Assembly (NCBI RefSeq): GCF_026745355.1
Contig: NC_079210.1
Coordinates: 8,268,740-8,332,739 of the forward strand
DNA: 64,000 nt
Direction: 5' to 3'
DNA from: Beta vulgaris subsp. vulgaris
Lineage: Eukaryota > Streptophyta > Magnoliopsida > Caryophyllales > Amaranthaceae
Positions 32,601-45,429 of the stretch are shown in pieces (the stretch's first letter is position 1; the number at the start of each line of letters is the position of its first letter). A program made the position numbers and the translations under genes. The notes under the pieces are model-generated. The model saw only the letters and a list, made by a program, of their open reading frames with translations, was not told the origin of the DNA and ran no database searches.

Positions 32601-33600
32601 TCCAGGACATTAAGATTTAGATTGAACTTCTTCTTAGCGATGTGCTAACAATGTAGGATTTATAATTCTTCTTGGATCATCCTCAGCCTGGATTATTAAC
32701 AGGCACATGCATAATTGAGCATGTTCAGAAAATTGTCACATTTATTAATATAGTTATGGTCTATAATTAGAAATTCCAAACTTCCATTGCTTAAATTAAG
32801 TGATGAGGAGAGGATGCCAATGATCCAATTATTATACAAAGTTTTTCTATCAAAACATATCTATACTTCGGATGAATTGTGACACTATGACAACTAGCTC
32901 TTAATGGACGAAGTCTAAGTTAAGAGTAACGAGATTACTGCTGTAGGAGTCTTATGGTTACTGCTGAATCACACCCATACTTCTTTTCCTATATAGGTGC
33001 TTTTTATTTTTCTTCTCCCCCCTTTAGAAAAGAGATAATTGGTCCGGAACCCAGAACTTTGCATAATACTTATAGACACCTTCTATGGGTACAATATTTA
33101 GAATATCTTTTACTAATTTTTAACTTTCTGTTTTATTATGCTGAATTACTTAATCTGGCAACTATTTTTCAGCCAGTTGATATGTAAACCCTTGCAGGTA
33201 TGCATGCCCTATTTGCTTGAAATCTATGTGTGATATGTCAAAAGTGTGGAAGAAGCTCGATGAAGAGGTTCGTATATGATCTCCTTTACTTGCAGTGATT
33301 TACGTCTTTGTTGTGTCGTTTTAACTTCAACAGCTGAAAAATTATAATTTTTCAGGTTGCTTCCACACCATTGCCTGAGGAGTGTCAGAGGATGGTAAGT
33401 GACTATGTTAGCTACTCTAAACTTTTCACTTCAGAAGTTTCAGTTTATGCATATCTTATTGTGTATTTTTATTGCTTTGCGGGAAATATTAGGTGCAAAT
33501 TCTTTGCAACGATTGTGAGGCTACTTCTGAAGTCCAATATCATGTACTAGCGCATAAATGCCTGAACTGCAGCTCCTACAATACAAAATTGATACGATGA
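29663..33600 (+). CDS. CHYR1: CHY zinc-finger and RING-H2 E3 ubiquitin ligase (RZFP34/CHYR1-like), complete
   Basis: E3 ubiquitin ligase of the RCHY1/Pirh2 family; plant members (MIEL1, RZFP34/CHYR1) act in ABA, drought and MYB-factor turnover, in nucleus and cytosol. Twelve exons, all GT..AG and in phase: 29663-29772, 29972-30059, 30167-30226, 31193-31225, 31326-31403, 31486-31529, 32179-32219, 32313-32395, 32501-32592, 33198-33267, 33356-33394, 33493-33600; 281 aa. Domains: CHY-type zinc finger from residue 38 ([24 protein letters not shown]), CTCHY finger about 110-172 ([22 protein letters not shown]), RING-H2 174-216 (C174, C177, C193, H195, H198, C201, C213, C216) and a C-terminal zinc ribbon (C251, C254, C269, C272). 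All zinc ligands are present. Motifs such as KVICSLC-type, [15 protein letters not shown] and [10 protein letters not shown] favour the RZFP34/CHYR1 branch over MIEL1. It looks intact. Confidence 0.92.
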
Positions 33601-34991
33601 GCTCCCGGAATTTCAAGTTCACTGACTGTTTAACAGGCGGAAAAAGTATTATCAGAATTTGATGGAGGAATATGTGATAACACTGTTGTCCTTTGATGAA
33701 ACAATACCAGAGAATACATGGCTAGATAGCACAAATTTGCTGCTGATCCATATCTCTTGTAACAATACCAGAGAATGGGATCAGAATCTCACTGCTTTAT
33801 ATTCTTTGTTTCATTGATCACTCACATATACTAGTCATGTAATCCTGATTACTGACTGTGGTTGCCCACATAGGCCTGCAGTTCATCTATTGAGCGAGGC
33901 ATCATTCTTTACAGTTTAGCTAGTTGTCAGTGGAAGTTTATTGGCTGGTCATTTGACATATAATTGCTTGGAAAGTTTGCCAATTTTTATTTGGAATCAT
34001 TGAACTCGTATATAAAAATTCAATACAAAGTATAGGCCACTTTTGACTTCGTTAGTCAAATCATACAAACTTCGAAGCGCCATTTGTTGGAATTTTGGTA
34101 GGTTGTGATATGAAAATAATAATTTAAATTCTTTTGTGACATGATTATATTGTGTATGGTATAATGAGAAAATTTAATTGTCAAACATGGTTTAATTTGA
34201 CCATAGAGTTGACTGTGACCATAGACCTCAAACTTGTAATCTAATACGTTAAGTCGTTAACCACTTAAATGGTATCAACCTCCAACTCTTGTATAAGAAG
34301 ACAGAGGTCATAAATTCAATCTCAATCACAAATGGAAAGTATGATATATTGTTAGATGTGGTTGATTGGTAATATAGTTGTAACAAAGAATAATTTTATC
34401 TTATAAAAGTATATATATATTCTTAGATGCATATACTTTATTTGAATAAGAGGAATTGGAGAAAAAGAACAGTCCCTTTCGTTCAGATGAGAAGTGGGAC
34501 TTGGGAGAAGGAAAGCGAGGGAGAGAAGAGGTTTCATCTTCCATCTTTCCTTAGATAAATACCATTCCATAAAAATTGACGAGATTTAAAGGGAAAATGC
34601 TTAAAGGAATCTTTACCTTTCCCTAGAGCTAGTAAAATAGACTCGTACTCGCTAACACGACAAGAAATACCCAAGTCGAGACCCATTTTTCACCCAAAAG
34701 TGACCTCTCGAACTAGTAGCGAAAATTGAAATAACTCGACCCGACCCAAAAAAATAGACCCGAATATTGCTCATACCCAAAGATAACCCGGCCTGAATAT
34801 ACCTAACCCAAAAGTGGACCGAAAACTATGATATGAACCCGACCCAACCAGGAGATAATGGTACAATCTTTTTCACGAACATTAAAAAAACGATCATAAA
34901 CTTTCTTGGTAGTTAGGTTCGACAACCAAATAGGAAAAAAAAAAAAAGAAACATAAATAACTTCTAGTCCTGACCAAAGTTTAAATATAAA
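33601..34991. other. 3' flank of the E3 ligase gene and spacer
   Basis: 33601 to about 34000 is the likely 3' untranslated region. About 34230-34330 may be a SINE scrap (AGAGGTCATAAATTCAATCTC resembles a B box). From 34620 to 34870 degenerate ACCCGACCC-like repeats occur, also seen at 35415-35580. No other gene seen. Confidence 0.4.
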
Positions 34992-35262
34992 CTAGTTATT
35001 AGGCCCGGGCTATGCCCCGGGTAAGAAAAAATTTCATTTATTAATATAATACTTTATGATAATAAATTAATAACAATAAATACAATTAGTTTAGTGGTTA
35101 AGACTTTAGTATATGTACTTGAGGTCTCGAGATCAAACCCTATACTATGCAATTTCTTAATTTTTTTTATTGTACATGAATTACATGAACTAAAACTCCC
35201 TAGGGAGAGCGCCACGTGGCACAGTTTCTTGCTTGTGCACGCCTTTTAATATATTTGTATAG
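34992..35262 (-). mobile_element. Short Helitron on the minus strand
   Basis: On the minus strand it starts TCTATACAAATATATTAAAA and ends with a strong hairpin (ACCCGGGGCATAGCCCGGGC) then TAATAACTAG before host T, with host A before the 5' TC. The GTGCCACGTGGCGC palindrome near the 5' end is typical of one common plant Helitron family. At 271 bp it has no genes. A tRNA-like stretch (TAGTTTAGTGGTTAAG..GAGATCAAACCC, 35087-35147, + strand) inside suggests a captured or nested SINE piece. Confidence 0.75.
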
Positions 35263-35603
35263 ATTTGGAGAAAATTGAATTGTTTAAGGGAAATGAGTCA
35301 AATTAGTGAATAACTTGCCCTTTGTCTTTTTGGTGAATCATCCTAGATTTTCTATGGCAGTTAGCCACTTCACTTACTATTATATGTGTTTTATTTATTT
35401 GCTACGAAAAGAAAGCCGAACTTACCCGATCCAAATCAACCCAAGCTGATTGAAAAATGACCAGATTTAACTTTTCTTGATCTCGTCAAACCCACACCCG
35501 TCCCGGTCCGAAGTTTCACGGATCCGAGACGAACCCGACCCAACCCGAACACAAGGTTGATCCGAATATGACCCGGCTCTTATCCCACCCATATGGCCAT
35601 TTT

Positions 35604-35843
35604 TTTTTGATTAGGAAATTAAGTCAGTCCAAGGGCTAACCCCTACAAGTAGGGATGGCAATGGGGCGGGTCTGGGTCGGGTCTACCTGACCTTAGGGGA
35701 CCAAGGGCTAACCCGAACACATTGGTTGGTAAGACATGCATAGCATGCTAAGGAAATACCCGAGGCATAATGCTGGGGGTAAGGATCGAACCCCTGACCT
35801 TAGGGCCAAAGGGGAGCGCTCTACCCACTTAAACTAACTTCTA
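35604..35843 (-). mobile_element. tRNA-derived SINE (minus strand)
   Basis: On the minus strand the head reads AGTTTAAGTGGGTAGAGCGC (A box) and then GGTCAGGGGTTCGATCC (B box), an RNA polymerase III promoter as in tRNAs. The tail is TTTCCTAATC followed by eight or more A (T run at 35601-35608). The body near 35650-35690 contains a GC-rich GGATGGCAATGGGGCGGGTC stretch that looks inserted. Flanking target duplications were not found. Confidence 0.65.
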
Positions 35844-36640
35844 TCCTTGTATGACCTGTTTGATACCTCTACCTTTCACTTCCCTTTCTCTCGCCTCCCC
35901 TTCCTCCTTTTTCTTTCCTCTTGGTTTCCTTTTTATGTTGCTATTCAAATAAAATGTTATTATAAATGTATAACTTTCAATTATCGACTTTTATCTTTTG
36001 GTAACAAAAAATTAGCATGCTCTTGGGAGAAGGGGTTTGGGGCCTTGGGGGTAGGTTTAGGAGGATTGGGCTTTGACTAGATTGGGGATGGATCCTTGTA
36101 GTAGGGCCTTAATTAGCCCAGACCCACCAAGCATAATTTAATATGTTCAACCATTGACCGATTAAAGTGTATAGTGTTTGACCTTGAAATTTATTTATAT
36201 TTAGAGAAAGTGATTGTCGGATTTCATTTGTCATTAAAATGTAGCAATTCAACCGTAGAAGAGGCTTACAAAAAAGAGAAAAAGAAGAAGATAAGAAACT
36301 AGCTAGTAGTAATGAATGCACAGTCAAATATTGTCCTGACGTTTACGGCATTCTAATCTTTTTTTTTTTAGATAATGAATATTTTGTTTTAATGTATACT
36401 CCATAGTTAAATATCAAAGATTATTAAATATCGAAGATTATTAAACATCGTTTTAAAATTACTAAAAATAACCCTGATTTTATTTTGAATTACTATTTTA
36501 TCCTTCTTTTTTTTTCTTTACCCCTTGTTCAACTATTTTACCCCCTTTACCATCTACCACCACCCATCACCACCTAACACCACCCACCACCACCTGCCAC
36601 ACGCAACCAACCACGTCGTAAAAAAATAATTTTAATTGGG
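35844..36640. other. Spacer, no gene
   Basis: AT-rich with G-rich (36030-36070) and C-rich (36540-36610, repeated ACCACCC) patches. Open frames here have no recognisable domain. Confidence 0.4.
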
Positions 36641-36644
36641 GCTA

Positions 36645-36745
36645 AGGGGCGAACGTCTGGCTAGAAAGGTCTGGCCTGGACCGGCCAGACGTTCGGCCAT
36701 GGGTCGAACGTCCTGGCCAAACGTTCGACCCTTAACTAAACAATA
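36645..36745. repeat. Cluster of short inverted repeats
   Basis: Repeated GAACGTC / GACGTTCG, GTCTGGCC and GGCCAGAC words in 100 bp allow alternative hairpins, the best being GTCTGGCC TGGACC GGCCAGAC near 36669-36690. It directly precedes an (AAT)n tract. Function unknown; probably the end of an unidentified element. Confidence 0.5.
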
Positions 36746-36784
36746 ATTGCCAACAAGTGGAGTTTGAACCATGAACCCTTTTTG

Positions 36785-36895
<111 letters not shown>

Positions 36896-37254
36896 TGACG
36901 TGTAAATCATGAATAAACCCTTCTTGATGTTAATCAAGCTGTAATAATAATAATATGACTTGTAAGTCATGAATAAATCTCCTTTTCTCATAAACAACTT
37001 TTTGAACATTCACAGTTCTTGAAAACCAATCAAACCTTTCCTTGTAAAAACAATTTAATTTTCCAAAAAAGATAACCAAACTTTTCTACAAAAATGATTG
37101 ATAAAATCATTCCTTATTTTCACCTCCAAGAGTGAATATTGTAACCATTTTAAACCAATCCAACCACTAAATCAATAAACAACTTTACCACATAAAACCA
37201 GTAAACCACATTTCAAAATATCTACCTACATAACATGACTTGGTCTTGCACTAA

Positions 37255-38270
<1,016 letters not shown>

Positions 38271-38462
38271 TAAGAGTATTATAGTATCTTCACTTCTTCT
38301 TATGCTTGAGCTTTCTTCTAACAAACCAATAAGTAGTTTTGTCACATGAACTTAATCATGAATTTAAACATGAACAACCTATCATGAGCATAATGTTTTT
38401 GAGTAATAAATATGGAAATCTTTTTCTTAACCCAAAGAAAATTGAAACTTGAATAAGAAATA

Positions 38463-38778
38463 CTCCCTCAGTTTCCTAAAGATCTTCCCTCTTTCCGTTT
38501 AAGGGTGTTTCCAAAAGATCTTCCCTCTTTTGCTTTATTCCTTATTTGGCAAAACAAATTTCCCTATTTACCCTCTCATGTCACTATCATATGGTCCACC
38601 ATTACATTATTAATTCAATTTTACTCCTTCTCTCTCCTACTTTAACCCCTTTTTATTTGTTTATTTATCTTAACCCCTTTCTCTCTCCTACTTTACTCAC
38701 ACCATACCCCACACAACTTGATTTTCCTTGGTATATGTAGGAACAGTAAGTGGGAAGATCTTTAGGAAACGGAGGGAG
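38463..38778. mobile_element. Stowaway MITE
   Basis: Textbook structure: TA target duplication, left end CTCCCTCAGTTTCCTAAAGA, right end its inverse (CTCCCTCCGTTTCCTAAAGA). After the left end GATCTTCCCTC is repeated at about 38516. 316 bp, no coding capacity; moved by Tc1/mariner transposases. Confidence 0.92.
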
Positions 38779-39599
38779 TATAAGACTAGAATAGATAAGA
38801 AGACAAGGGAGAAACTTGAAGTAAGAGAATATGGATTCTTCAAAGTTTTTGTGTGGAAAAGATGGCTTAAGATATGGGGGTATTTATAGGGGAAGAATAG
38901 GTAGTACTTAATTTTTAAAATTAAGTAGTCAGTAACCTTCACAATAAATATAATTAGGAGATCAAACCAAGAATTGTAACCTCTATCATAAAGTTGAAAG
39001 TTTTAGGAAAACGAAAATCCCCATTTACTATGAAATCTCGTCAAAAAATATAGCCCAATAAAAACTCTTTTTTCTTTTTGTTTATAAAATATTTTGATTG
39101 GGATTTAAAACCAAAAGTTTAACAAATCCAATTTTTACATCATCTCCCGCCAAAATAACTTAAAAATGAGTTAAGTTACTAAAATACCTTTTGATTAAAT
39201 ATTTATTTTAGAAAATAAATATTTTAATTACTTGAATAAATACTCAAAAATATGGGTTATTACAATAACACGATCGAAATGAAAACCTAAAAATTATGGT
39301 TGGTGGGATTGATAGTCATATGGATAGGTGGATAAAATTATGAGGGTTTGTGACTTGCAAACAGGTGGCTTTGTGGCTTTTGGATACAATTTTTTTGTCT
39401 ATTGACAAACAATTAACGGTAATCATACTCAATTAACTATAAGTGAAACAACAATATTACAGAAAATCATGAAAATAGATTATATTTATCTTGACTCCTT
39501 GGTACATGATTTAGCATGAGCATCAATCCATATCAATCTTGATTAGCAAATTTATCTCCTACATGGTTTGTCCTGATACTGAGTAACAGTTATGCCCAA
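38779..39599. other. AT-rich spacer, possible Helitron body
   Basis: No gene seen. If the Helitron 3' end at 39600-39636 is real, its 5' end may be near 38982 (TCTATCATAAAG), but that is weak. Confidence 0.3.
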
Positions 39600-39636
39600 A
39601 CATATCGTCGCATGCATCGCGTGCATAAAAGACTAG
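39600..39636 (+). mobile_element. Helitron 3' terminus
   Basis: GCATGCATCGCGTGC hairpin then ATAAAAGA and CTAG before host T, nearly identical to the 3' ends of the Helitrons at 2703-3460 and 7607-8121. The 5' end was not found with confidence. Confidence 0.6.
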
Positions 39637-40147
39637 TGTCCTATAAAAGAACCCAATTGGGTGGTTAAAACCTATAAGCCTTTTGTAAGACTTTTGATAA
39701 TCCTCTAAATTTCTTTCTCTATTGAAGATTATAGAAAAGTTCCCGAAGCGCCCACCTGTGGACTATGTCACATTGATCGAACCACGTAAATCCTTGCGTC
39801 TTTTATTCTTCTTTAATGCTTTCCTCTTATATCTTATCCTTGACTATTGTTTCGCATTAAATCAAACACATTACTGGCCTACTACTTAATACAAAAATAA
39901 ACAGAGGAAGTAATTATAAATAATAATGACCTTTTTTGGGCAATCCATAAGTTTACATTCTTATCATTCTTGGATTTGATATCATAAAATATATTTTTTA
40001 TAAACAACATTGTTTGAGTCATTTTGCTAAACTACCTATTTTTATGTAAAAAAATTAACCTTTTGATTGCCAACAAAATATTCGAAATACCACGGTCATT
40101 TCTCAATGAGTTGAACTAGGTTTTTGGCATAACTTTGCATGTGTTGA

Positions 40148-41634
40148 AAGTCATAACAAGAGAGATATACTTCTCTCTCTGCAAAACACACAAGCCCCTC
40201 TACAGCCGCCTCCCTAGGCTCGCTGGCGGCTGGCTTCTCGGCCTTGCCGGCGAGCCTAGCCCCCTAGTAGTTTTCAAAGATTCTTTGTCGTCTTCCCCCT
40301 TCCCGTTCCCCACCCCTAGTTTCTTTGTCGTCTTCGTCGTTTGGTTTGTCGGTCTTTGTCGTCGCAGGTAGGGTGGGCTCCCCTTCCAGATCTACGCCCT
40401 CCTTCCTTTGTTAGAACGTCGACCTCCACTTCCCCCTCCCATGTTTCGTGTCTCGGGCATCCTTCTCCCCCTCCCTTGTTGTTGTGTCCCGTTGAGTCTT
40501 CCTCCCCCGTTTTCCCCACCCTAATTCCCCTCCCCTATCAAGTTCGTAGCAGTAGCTACTGTCCCTTTGTGTCCCCCTCCCTGTTAGGTTCTTGCGCTCT
40601 TTAGATCTAACCCCCCTCCGATCCCCGTGTTCCTTAACCCCGTTCCCCTCCCTTGTCTTGGTCGAGTCCCCTTTCCCTCTCCCCTGTTTTAGTCAAGTTT
40701 CACCTTCCCGTTCCCCGGTTTGTGTCTATGTCGAGTCCTAATATAAATTTAGTACTTGAGTTTTTTTAGCTTGTTTACTATTCATTTTATATTTCAGTTT
40801 CAATTCAGTATCTTCCAGATCCAATATCCCTTGCCTTTTTGCGTATGGATGTGCCTGAGTGTTCGTTAGTAGTGATTAACGGACAGTGCAAAGCTGTTGG
40901 TTTTGTATGACAAAGAAGGATCTAACAAACCTAGTGAGTAGAGCTAATACTGCTGGAGTTGGTCGTGAGGTTCCTTTATGCCGCTTTAGGACTTCGAGTG
41001 TTGGTTAAGATGAGAGGAGGTTTTCGATTCAAATCTATTGTGCGTCGTTCTTCTAGGTTAGAGATTATAAGGTTGGATCTTCGAATTCGTAAGTGGAGTG
41101 AAATTCATCAATCTAACTCGCCCCAATTTCTCGTGATGGCTTCAACTGTCATCACGCATAAAAAATGCATCTTATGGGAGGCCCTCCAATATGATTTAGA
41201 GCACGTTAAGACCTCCACCTCTTTCGAATTTCAGTCCAATGCGACTAAACTTGATCTGGGTACCCTCGCTGCAGGGTCAGAAGTCATCAAAGGATGTGAC
41301 TTCATTGTTATTTGATTCCTTAGAATCCCAGGAGGTTGTTTCTCTTCACGGACCTTGGGATTTAGCATCTAGTGGACATCGGGGTCCACTAGCACTACAA
41401 GAAAATACACGAATAGGCTCTCTCTCATATCAGGTCTTTTGCATCAAGATATATCATGAACCTGACCCATCGGTCAAGACAAACTACTTTAGGACTAGAA
41501 GGAATAGTTAGTTTTTTCTTTCTAAAGTATGAAAGAGCTAATAGAGCTCCCATTGTTCATTTTGATTGTATTAGCATTAGGTTGTATTCCAATTTTAATT
41601 AGTGCAAATTTTCTCTATTCTAAGAAAAAAAAAA
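40148..41634 (+). mobile_element. Poly(A) retroposon with 14-bp target duplications
   Basis: TTTGCATGTGTTGA occurs on both sides (40134-40147 and 41635-41648) and the right end carries an A-run, showing insertion by target-primed reverse transcription. The first 600 bp is C/T-rich (repeated CCCCTTCCC, TTTGTCGTC). The rest has scattered open frames, the longest about 118 codons from 40959 (includes LEIIRLDLRIRKWSEIHQSN). I recognise no RT, endonuclease or zinc-knuckle, so it may be a non-autonomous LINE derivative or a processed copy of an unknown transcript. Confidence 0.7.
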
Positions 41635-41648
41635 TTTGCATGTGTTGA

Positions 41649-42940
41649 TGTGTGTAGGTGACAATATGATTTCATTATTTCTTCTTTTTACCCCTTCTTT
41701 TTGTCATCTTTCTCCTCATTTTAAACCCCTAACTTCACTTTCCTCATGTCTATGAGTCTTCAATCAATTAAATTATACTAAACTAATAACTAAAATAACA
41801 CATGCCAACCCTTTAATGGTAACATTTTTTACATAAATTTTATTAAAGATTCGTTACATATAATCTGCAAAATAACATTTGGATCATAATTGTAAAGAAT
41901 TTGTTACTATATGCTATAAAGATATGATTGATATGTTAAAAAGATAGAATATTGAAGGATTGAAGCTTTATATATTTCAAAAATATGTTATTACCTTTCT
42001 TGCAACTACAAACTCATATGCTATATATTTGGGGAAAAAAATGTTTTGAAAAGACTAGTTATAAGAATGAAAACATTAAAATTAATATTTCCAGTATGTT
42101 TTATGATATTCCATTTATGAGAAAATATTTGCTTTCCAACAATGTTCTAGCATGTTGGGAGTGAGAGACTAGGTATAAGAAAAGATAAAAAGAGAAAAAA
42201 AAAACAAAGAAGAAGTAAAAAAGAAAGTACCTCAAAAAAAAAGTGAGAATGTTGAAATCTTAGGTAAACGCTCCAAAAATTGACATTAGTATTCATTCGC
42301 AACTATTTGGCTATTAATAAATAGTTTTTGATACATATATATATAGTATATTTTATAAAATAACTTTCATAAAATTTATTTTTCGCAGCAAAGCCAAAAA
42401 TTCATTTTTGTAGCTATTTCGTAAGATTGGTATTCAAGTACGTTAAACTTGTGAATTTAATAAATGTGAAAGACAAAAATTAAAAGCTAGGTAAAAACTA
42501 ATAAGAACTGTAAGAATATATGATATATGAGAATATGACATTTATATATTTACATGTAGAATATATTTAAGTCAAATTTTTGGATAAACTTGATTAAAAA
42601 AGATTATAAGAGTATAAGAAACACAAATTGCATCCAGAGAATAAGATATATACGGCTGATATAAAGAACAATTCAAAAGTCTCGGATAGCGGGATGAAAA
42701 ATAATGTACATACAAGTTGACGTATTTGAATGTCAAGTCATCCTTGAAGAAATTGCGAGTGTGTTACCTTTTAACTTGAATTACCTAACTACCCATCAAA
42801 CTTGGTCGACTCGAAACAACCCAGCTCCACCAACCCCATAGCACTCCATCTCTTAAATTTTATCCGTAAGAAAATGGCTTCAACTCGTTTACCTCATACA
42901 TAAAGCACACCACGTACATACATAGTATACACTATGTCAC
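41649..42940. other. Upstream region of the acyltransferase gene
   Basis: AT-rich, no gene seen. A possible W-box core (TTGAC) occurs near 42717. Nothing else is supportable. Confidence 0.4.
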
Positions 42941-42948
42941 TATATATA
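42941..42948 (+). promoter_or_regulatory. TATA box of the acyltransferase gene
   Basis: TATATATA about 125 bases upstream of the ATG at 43066, followed by an A/C-rich leader (CAAACAAAAACAAAAAAC) typical of plant 5' untranslated regions. Confidence 0.6.
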
Positions 42949-43065
42949 GACCTATCAGCAATCTTATTTTCCTACAACTCAAACAAAAACAAAAAACAAT
43001 AGAAGCTCATACTTCTCATCTTATACAACTAAAATACTTTGAAACCACTAGTTGGACCGACCATT

Positions 43066-44951
43066 ATGGCTCTTATGGCGCAAGACACCACTCCCTTAGT
43101 GCTAAACGTAACACGAGCCATGCCTGAACTTGTGTGTCCAGCTGAGCCTACGCCACGAGAGCTAAAACCGCTATCGGACATTGATGATCAAGAGGGCCTT
43201 CGGTTCCATATGCCGGCTGTGATGTTCTACAAGGCTGATCCTTCCATGGAGGGGAGAGATCCGGTGGAAGTGGTCAAGGAAGGTCTGGCTAGGGCTCTTG
43301 TGTTATTCTACCCTTATGCTGGTCGACTAGTAGAAGGGCAAGCTAGGAAGCTCAGCGTCGATTGCACCGGTGAAGGTGTAGTGTTCGTCGAGGCTGACGC
43401 TGATGCACGACTTGAGGATTTTGGTGATGAAATTCATCCTCCATTTCCTCTCGAGGACTTGCTTTATGATATGCCTGGTACTGATGCAATGCTTGGCACT
43501 CCTTTGCTCATATTTCAGGTATTGTCTTGTACATACTTTATAACTTTTGTTACGATGAGAATATCAAAATTATCTTAGGAATATTTCTTTTACAATTTTT
43601 GTAGGATAATCACGTAGACTTTACTAATCAAACAACATCATAATTCTTGATAGAGTATTAAACTATTTTTGGGACTCCAACCATCAACTTAAATTTTTAA
43701 TTGAGTTGGTCCTTTGAGATGGTATCGGAGTCAACATGACATAAAGGTCACGGGTTCAAATCTGAGTGATAGAGTATTAAACTATTTTCTGGCAATCCAA
43801 CCATTAGGTTAAGCTTTTAGTGGAGTTGGTCCTTTGATAATTCTCAAGTCTTATGTACCACTACAAAAAAAAAAAAAAAGAATTATATTAAAGTGCAATA
43901 TAAGAACTTCCTTAATTTTTGATAGTCGAACATCATTATCATTATAATCTAATATAATTAAAAGCATTGAATTTTTCATGTATTTGATTCCGTAGCCGAT
44001 CTTTTATTCTTTATATATGGACCATCCAGACGATATCAACGATGACTAATTGTGCTTTTATGTAATGTATAGGTAACCCGTCTAAGATGCGGTGGATTCG
44101 TGGTAGCCCTTCGAGTCAACCATGCCATAGGCGATGGTAGTGGCGTAATGCAATTCATGAACGCTGTAGGAGAGATGTCGAAAGGCTTCGTAGCCCCATC
44201 CATTCTTCCAGTATGGGACCGAGAACGTTTAACATCTAAACGATCACCAAATGTCAGCTTTGCTCACCATGAGTATGACCAACATGAAGATGAGCACCAC
44301 TCGGATGGTGAGACCAACTTGATCCAACAATCCTTTCTTTTTGGGCCAACAGAGCTTGCTGCTCTACGTCGCCATGTATCACCAGGTATCAAACAATATT
44401 CCACATTCGACATCCTTAGCGCTTCCTTGTGGCGGTGTAGAACAATAGCACTTGGACTAGACCCTGAAGAGGAGGTTCGTTTGCTTTTCGCCGTAAACGC
44501 GAGGAGTAAGTTTAACCCACCCCTAGCAAAGGGATACTATGGAAATGCTTGTGCATTTCCGGCAATTTGTGCAAAAGCAGGAGACATATGCCAAAATAAG
44601 GTAGAGTATATATTGGAGTTGATAAGAAAAACCAAAAGTGAGATCAATGAGGAATATATGAGGTCTATTATGGACCTTATGGTTACTAATGATAGGCCTC
44701 ACTTTACAGTACGTCAGACCTATGTAGTGTCGGACCTTAGACATTTGGGTTTTGCAGACGTCGATTTCGGGTGGGGAAAGCCCGTTTTCGGTGGGCCAGG
44801 AAGTAATGGGTCAGTACCAGATGCAAGTTTCTTCATATCCTTTAAGAATAAGAAAGGAGAGACTATGACTATGGTGCCCATTTCATTGCCTCCCCCGGTA
44901 ATGAATGTTTTTGTTAACGAATTACAAGAGATGCTTCAACTTCAGCTCTAA
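43066..44951 (+). CDS. BAHD acyltransferase, benzyl-alcohol/methanol acyltransferase type, complete
   Basis: Cytosolic enzyme moving an acyl group from acyl-CoA (such as benzoyl-CoA or anthraniloyl-CoA) to an alcohol, giving volatile or specialised esters. Two exons, 43066-43518 and 44073-44951, give 443 aa, a normal BAHD length. Exon 1 has [20 protein letters not shown] and [11 protein letters not shown]; the intron falls at the usual place (LLIFQ / VTRLRCGGF). The catalytic HAIGDG motif (H168, D172) and the structural DFGWG motif (382-386) are both intact. Also seen: [28 protein letters not shown] and YYGNA. These motifs place it in the clade of benzyl alcohol O-benzoyltransferase and methanol O-anthraniloyltransferase; the true substrate cannot be read from sequence. 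ATG 43066 is chosen because it is first in frame after the TATA and leader; MALMAQD also offers an in-frame Met three codons on. Confidence 0.92.
43648..43837 (+). repeat. Direct repeat around a tRNA-like core in the BAHD intron
   Basis: Two 70-bp copies (43648-43717 and 43768-43837) begin TGATAGAGTATTAAACTATT and end GAGTTGGTCCTTTGA. Between them lies GATGGTATCGGAGTCAACAT then GGTCACGGGTTCAAATC, which resembles a tRNA-Met-like A region and a B box. This suggests a SINE fragment with a partial tandem duplication. It is intronic and leaves the splice sites untouched. Confidence 0.75.
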
Positions 44952-45420
44952 ATTATTGACAGTGTCTTGGTGCTTGGATCTCATGATGAATTCCTTTTCC
45001 AAAGAATTTAGCTAATTCCGCAAACTGACGGATACAAAACCAAATTTATGACCGTATAGCTTATGAAAAGTTCTTTGATTGTTGTTGTAATTGCAGTGTA
45101 CAATAATGAAATTGGTTGTAAGAGTTAACTTTTTTGTTTTATTAGAATCGTATGAATAAATTGCGCAAGTAAATTGTAAAATTTGTATTTCGTTTGTTTC
45201 TTACCAATTATGAAGTGTATCTAACGTCACTGGCGTGCATTTGTTACAATTGTATCTCCTTTAATTTTTTAAAAAATGTCAACTAGTACATTGCATAACA
45301 CTGAATTTGTCAATTAGTACATTTACTTCTTTTTTGTCAACTAATACCTAAATCTTAGCAAATGTTTTAAATTTTGTACCTGGCCTTACACATTATGCCG
45401 GGCAAAAAAGTCAATATTCC
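44952..45420 (+). other. 3' flank of the acyltransferase
   Basis: Likely 3' untranslated region to about 45120, with AATAATGAAA near 45103 as a possible poly(A) signal. Then AT-rich spacer. Confidence 0.4.
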
Positions 45421-45429
45421 AAATGTTGA

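Noticed and set aside
38982..39636. Complete third Helitron of the GCACGCATCGCGTGC subfamily
   Set aside because: The 3' end is convincing, but the proposed 5' end lacks the shared start block, so only the terminus is reported.
43718..43767. tRNA gene in the BAHD intron
   Set aside because: B box is present but no acceptor stem or anticodon loop can be drawn; better seen as SINE debris.
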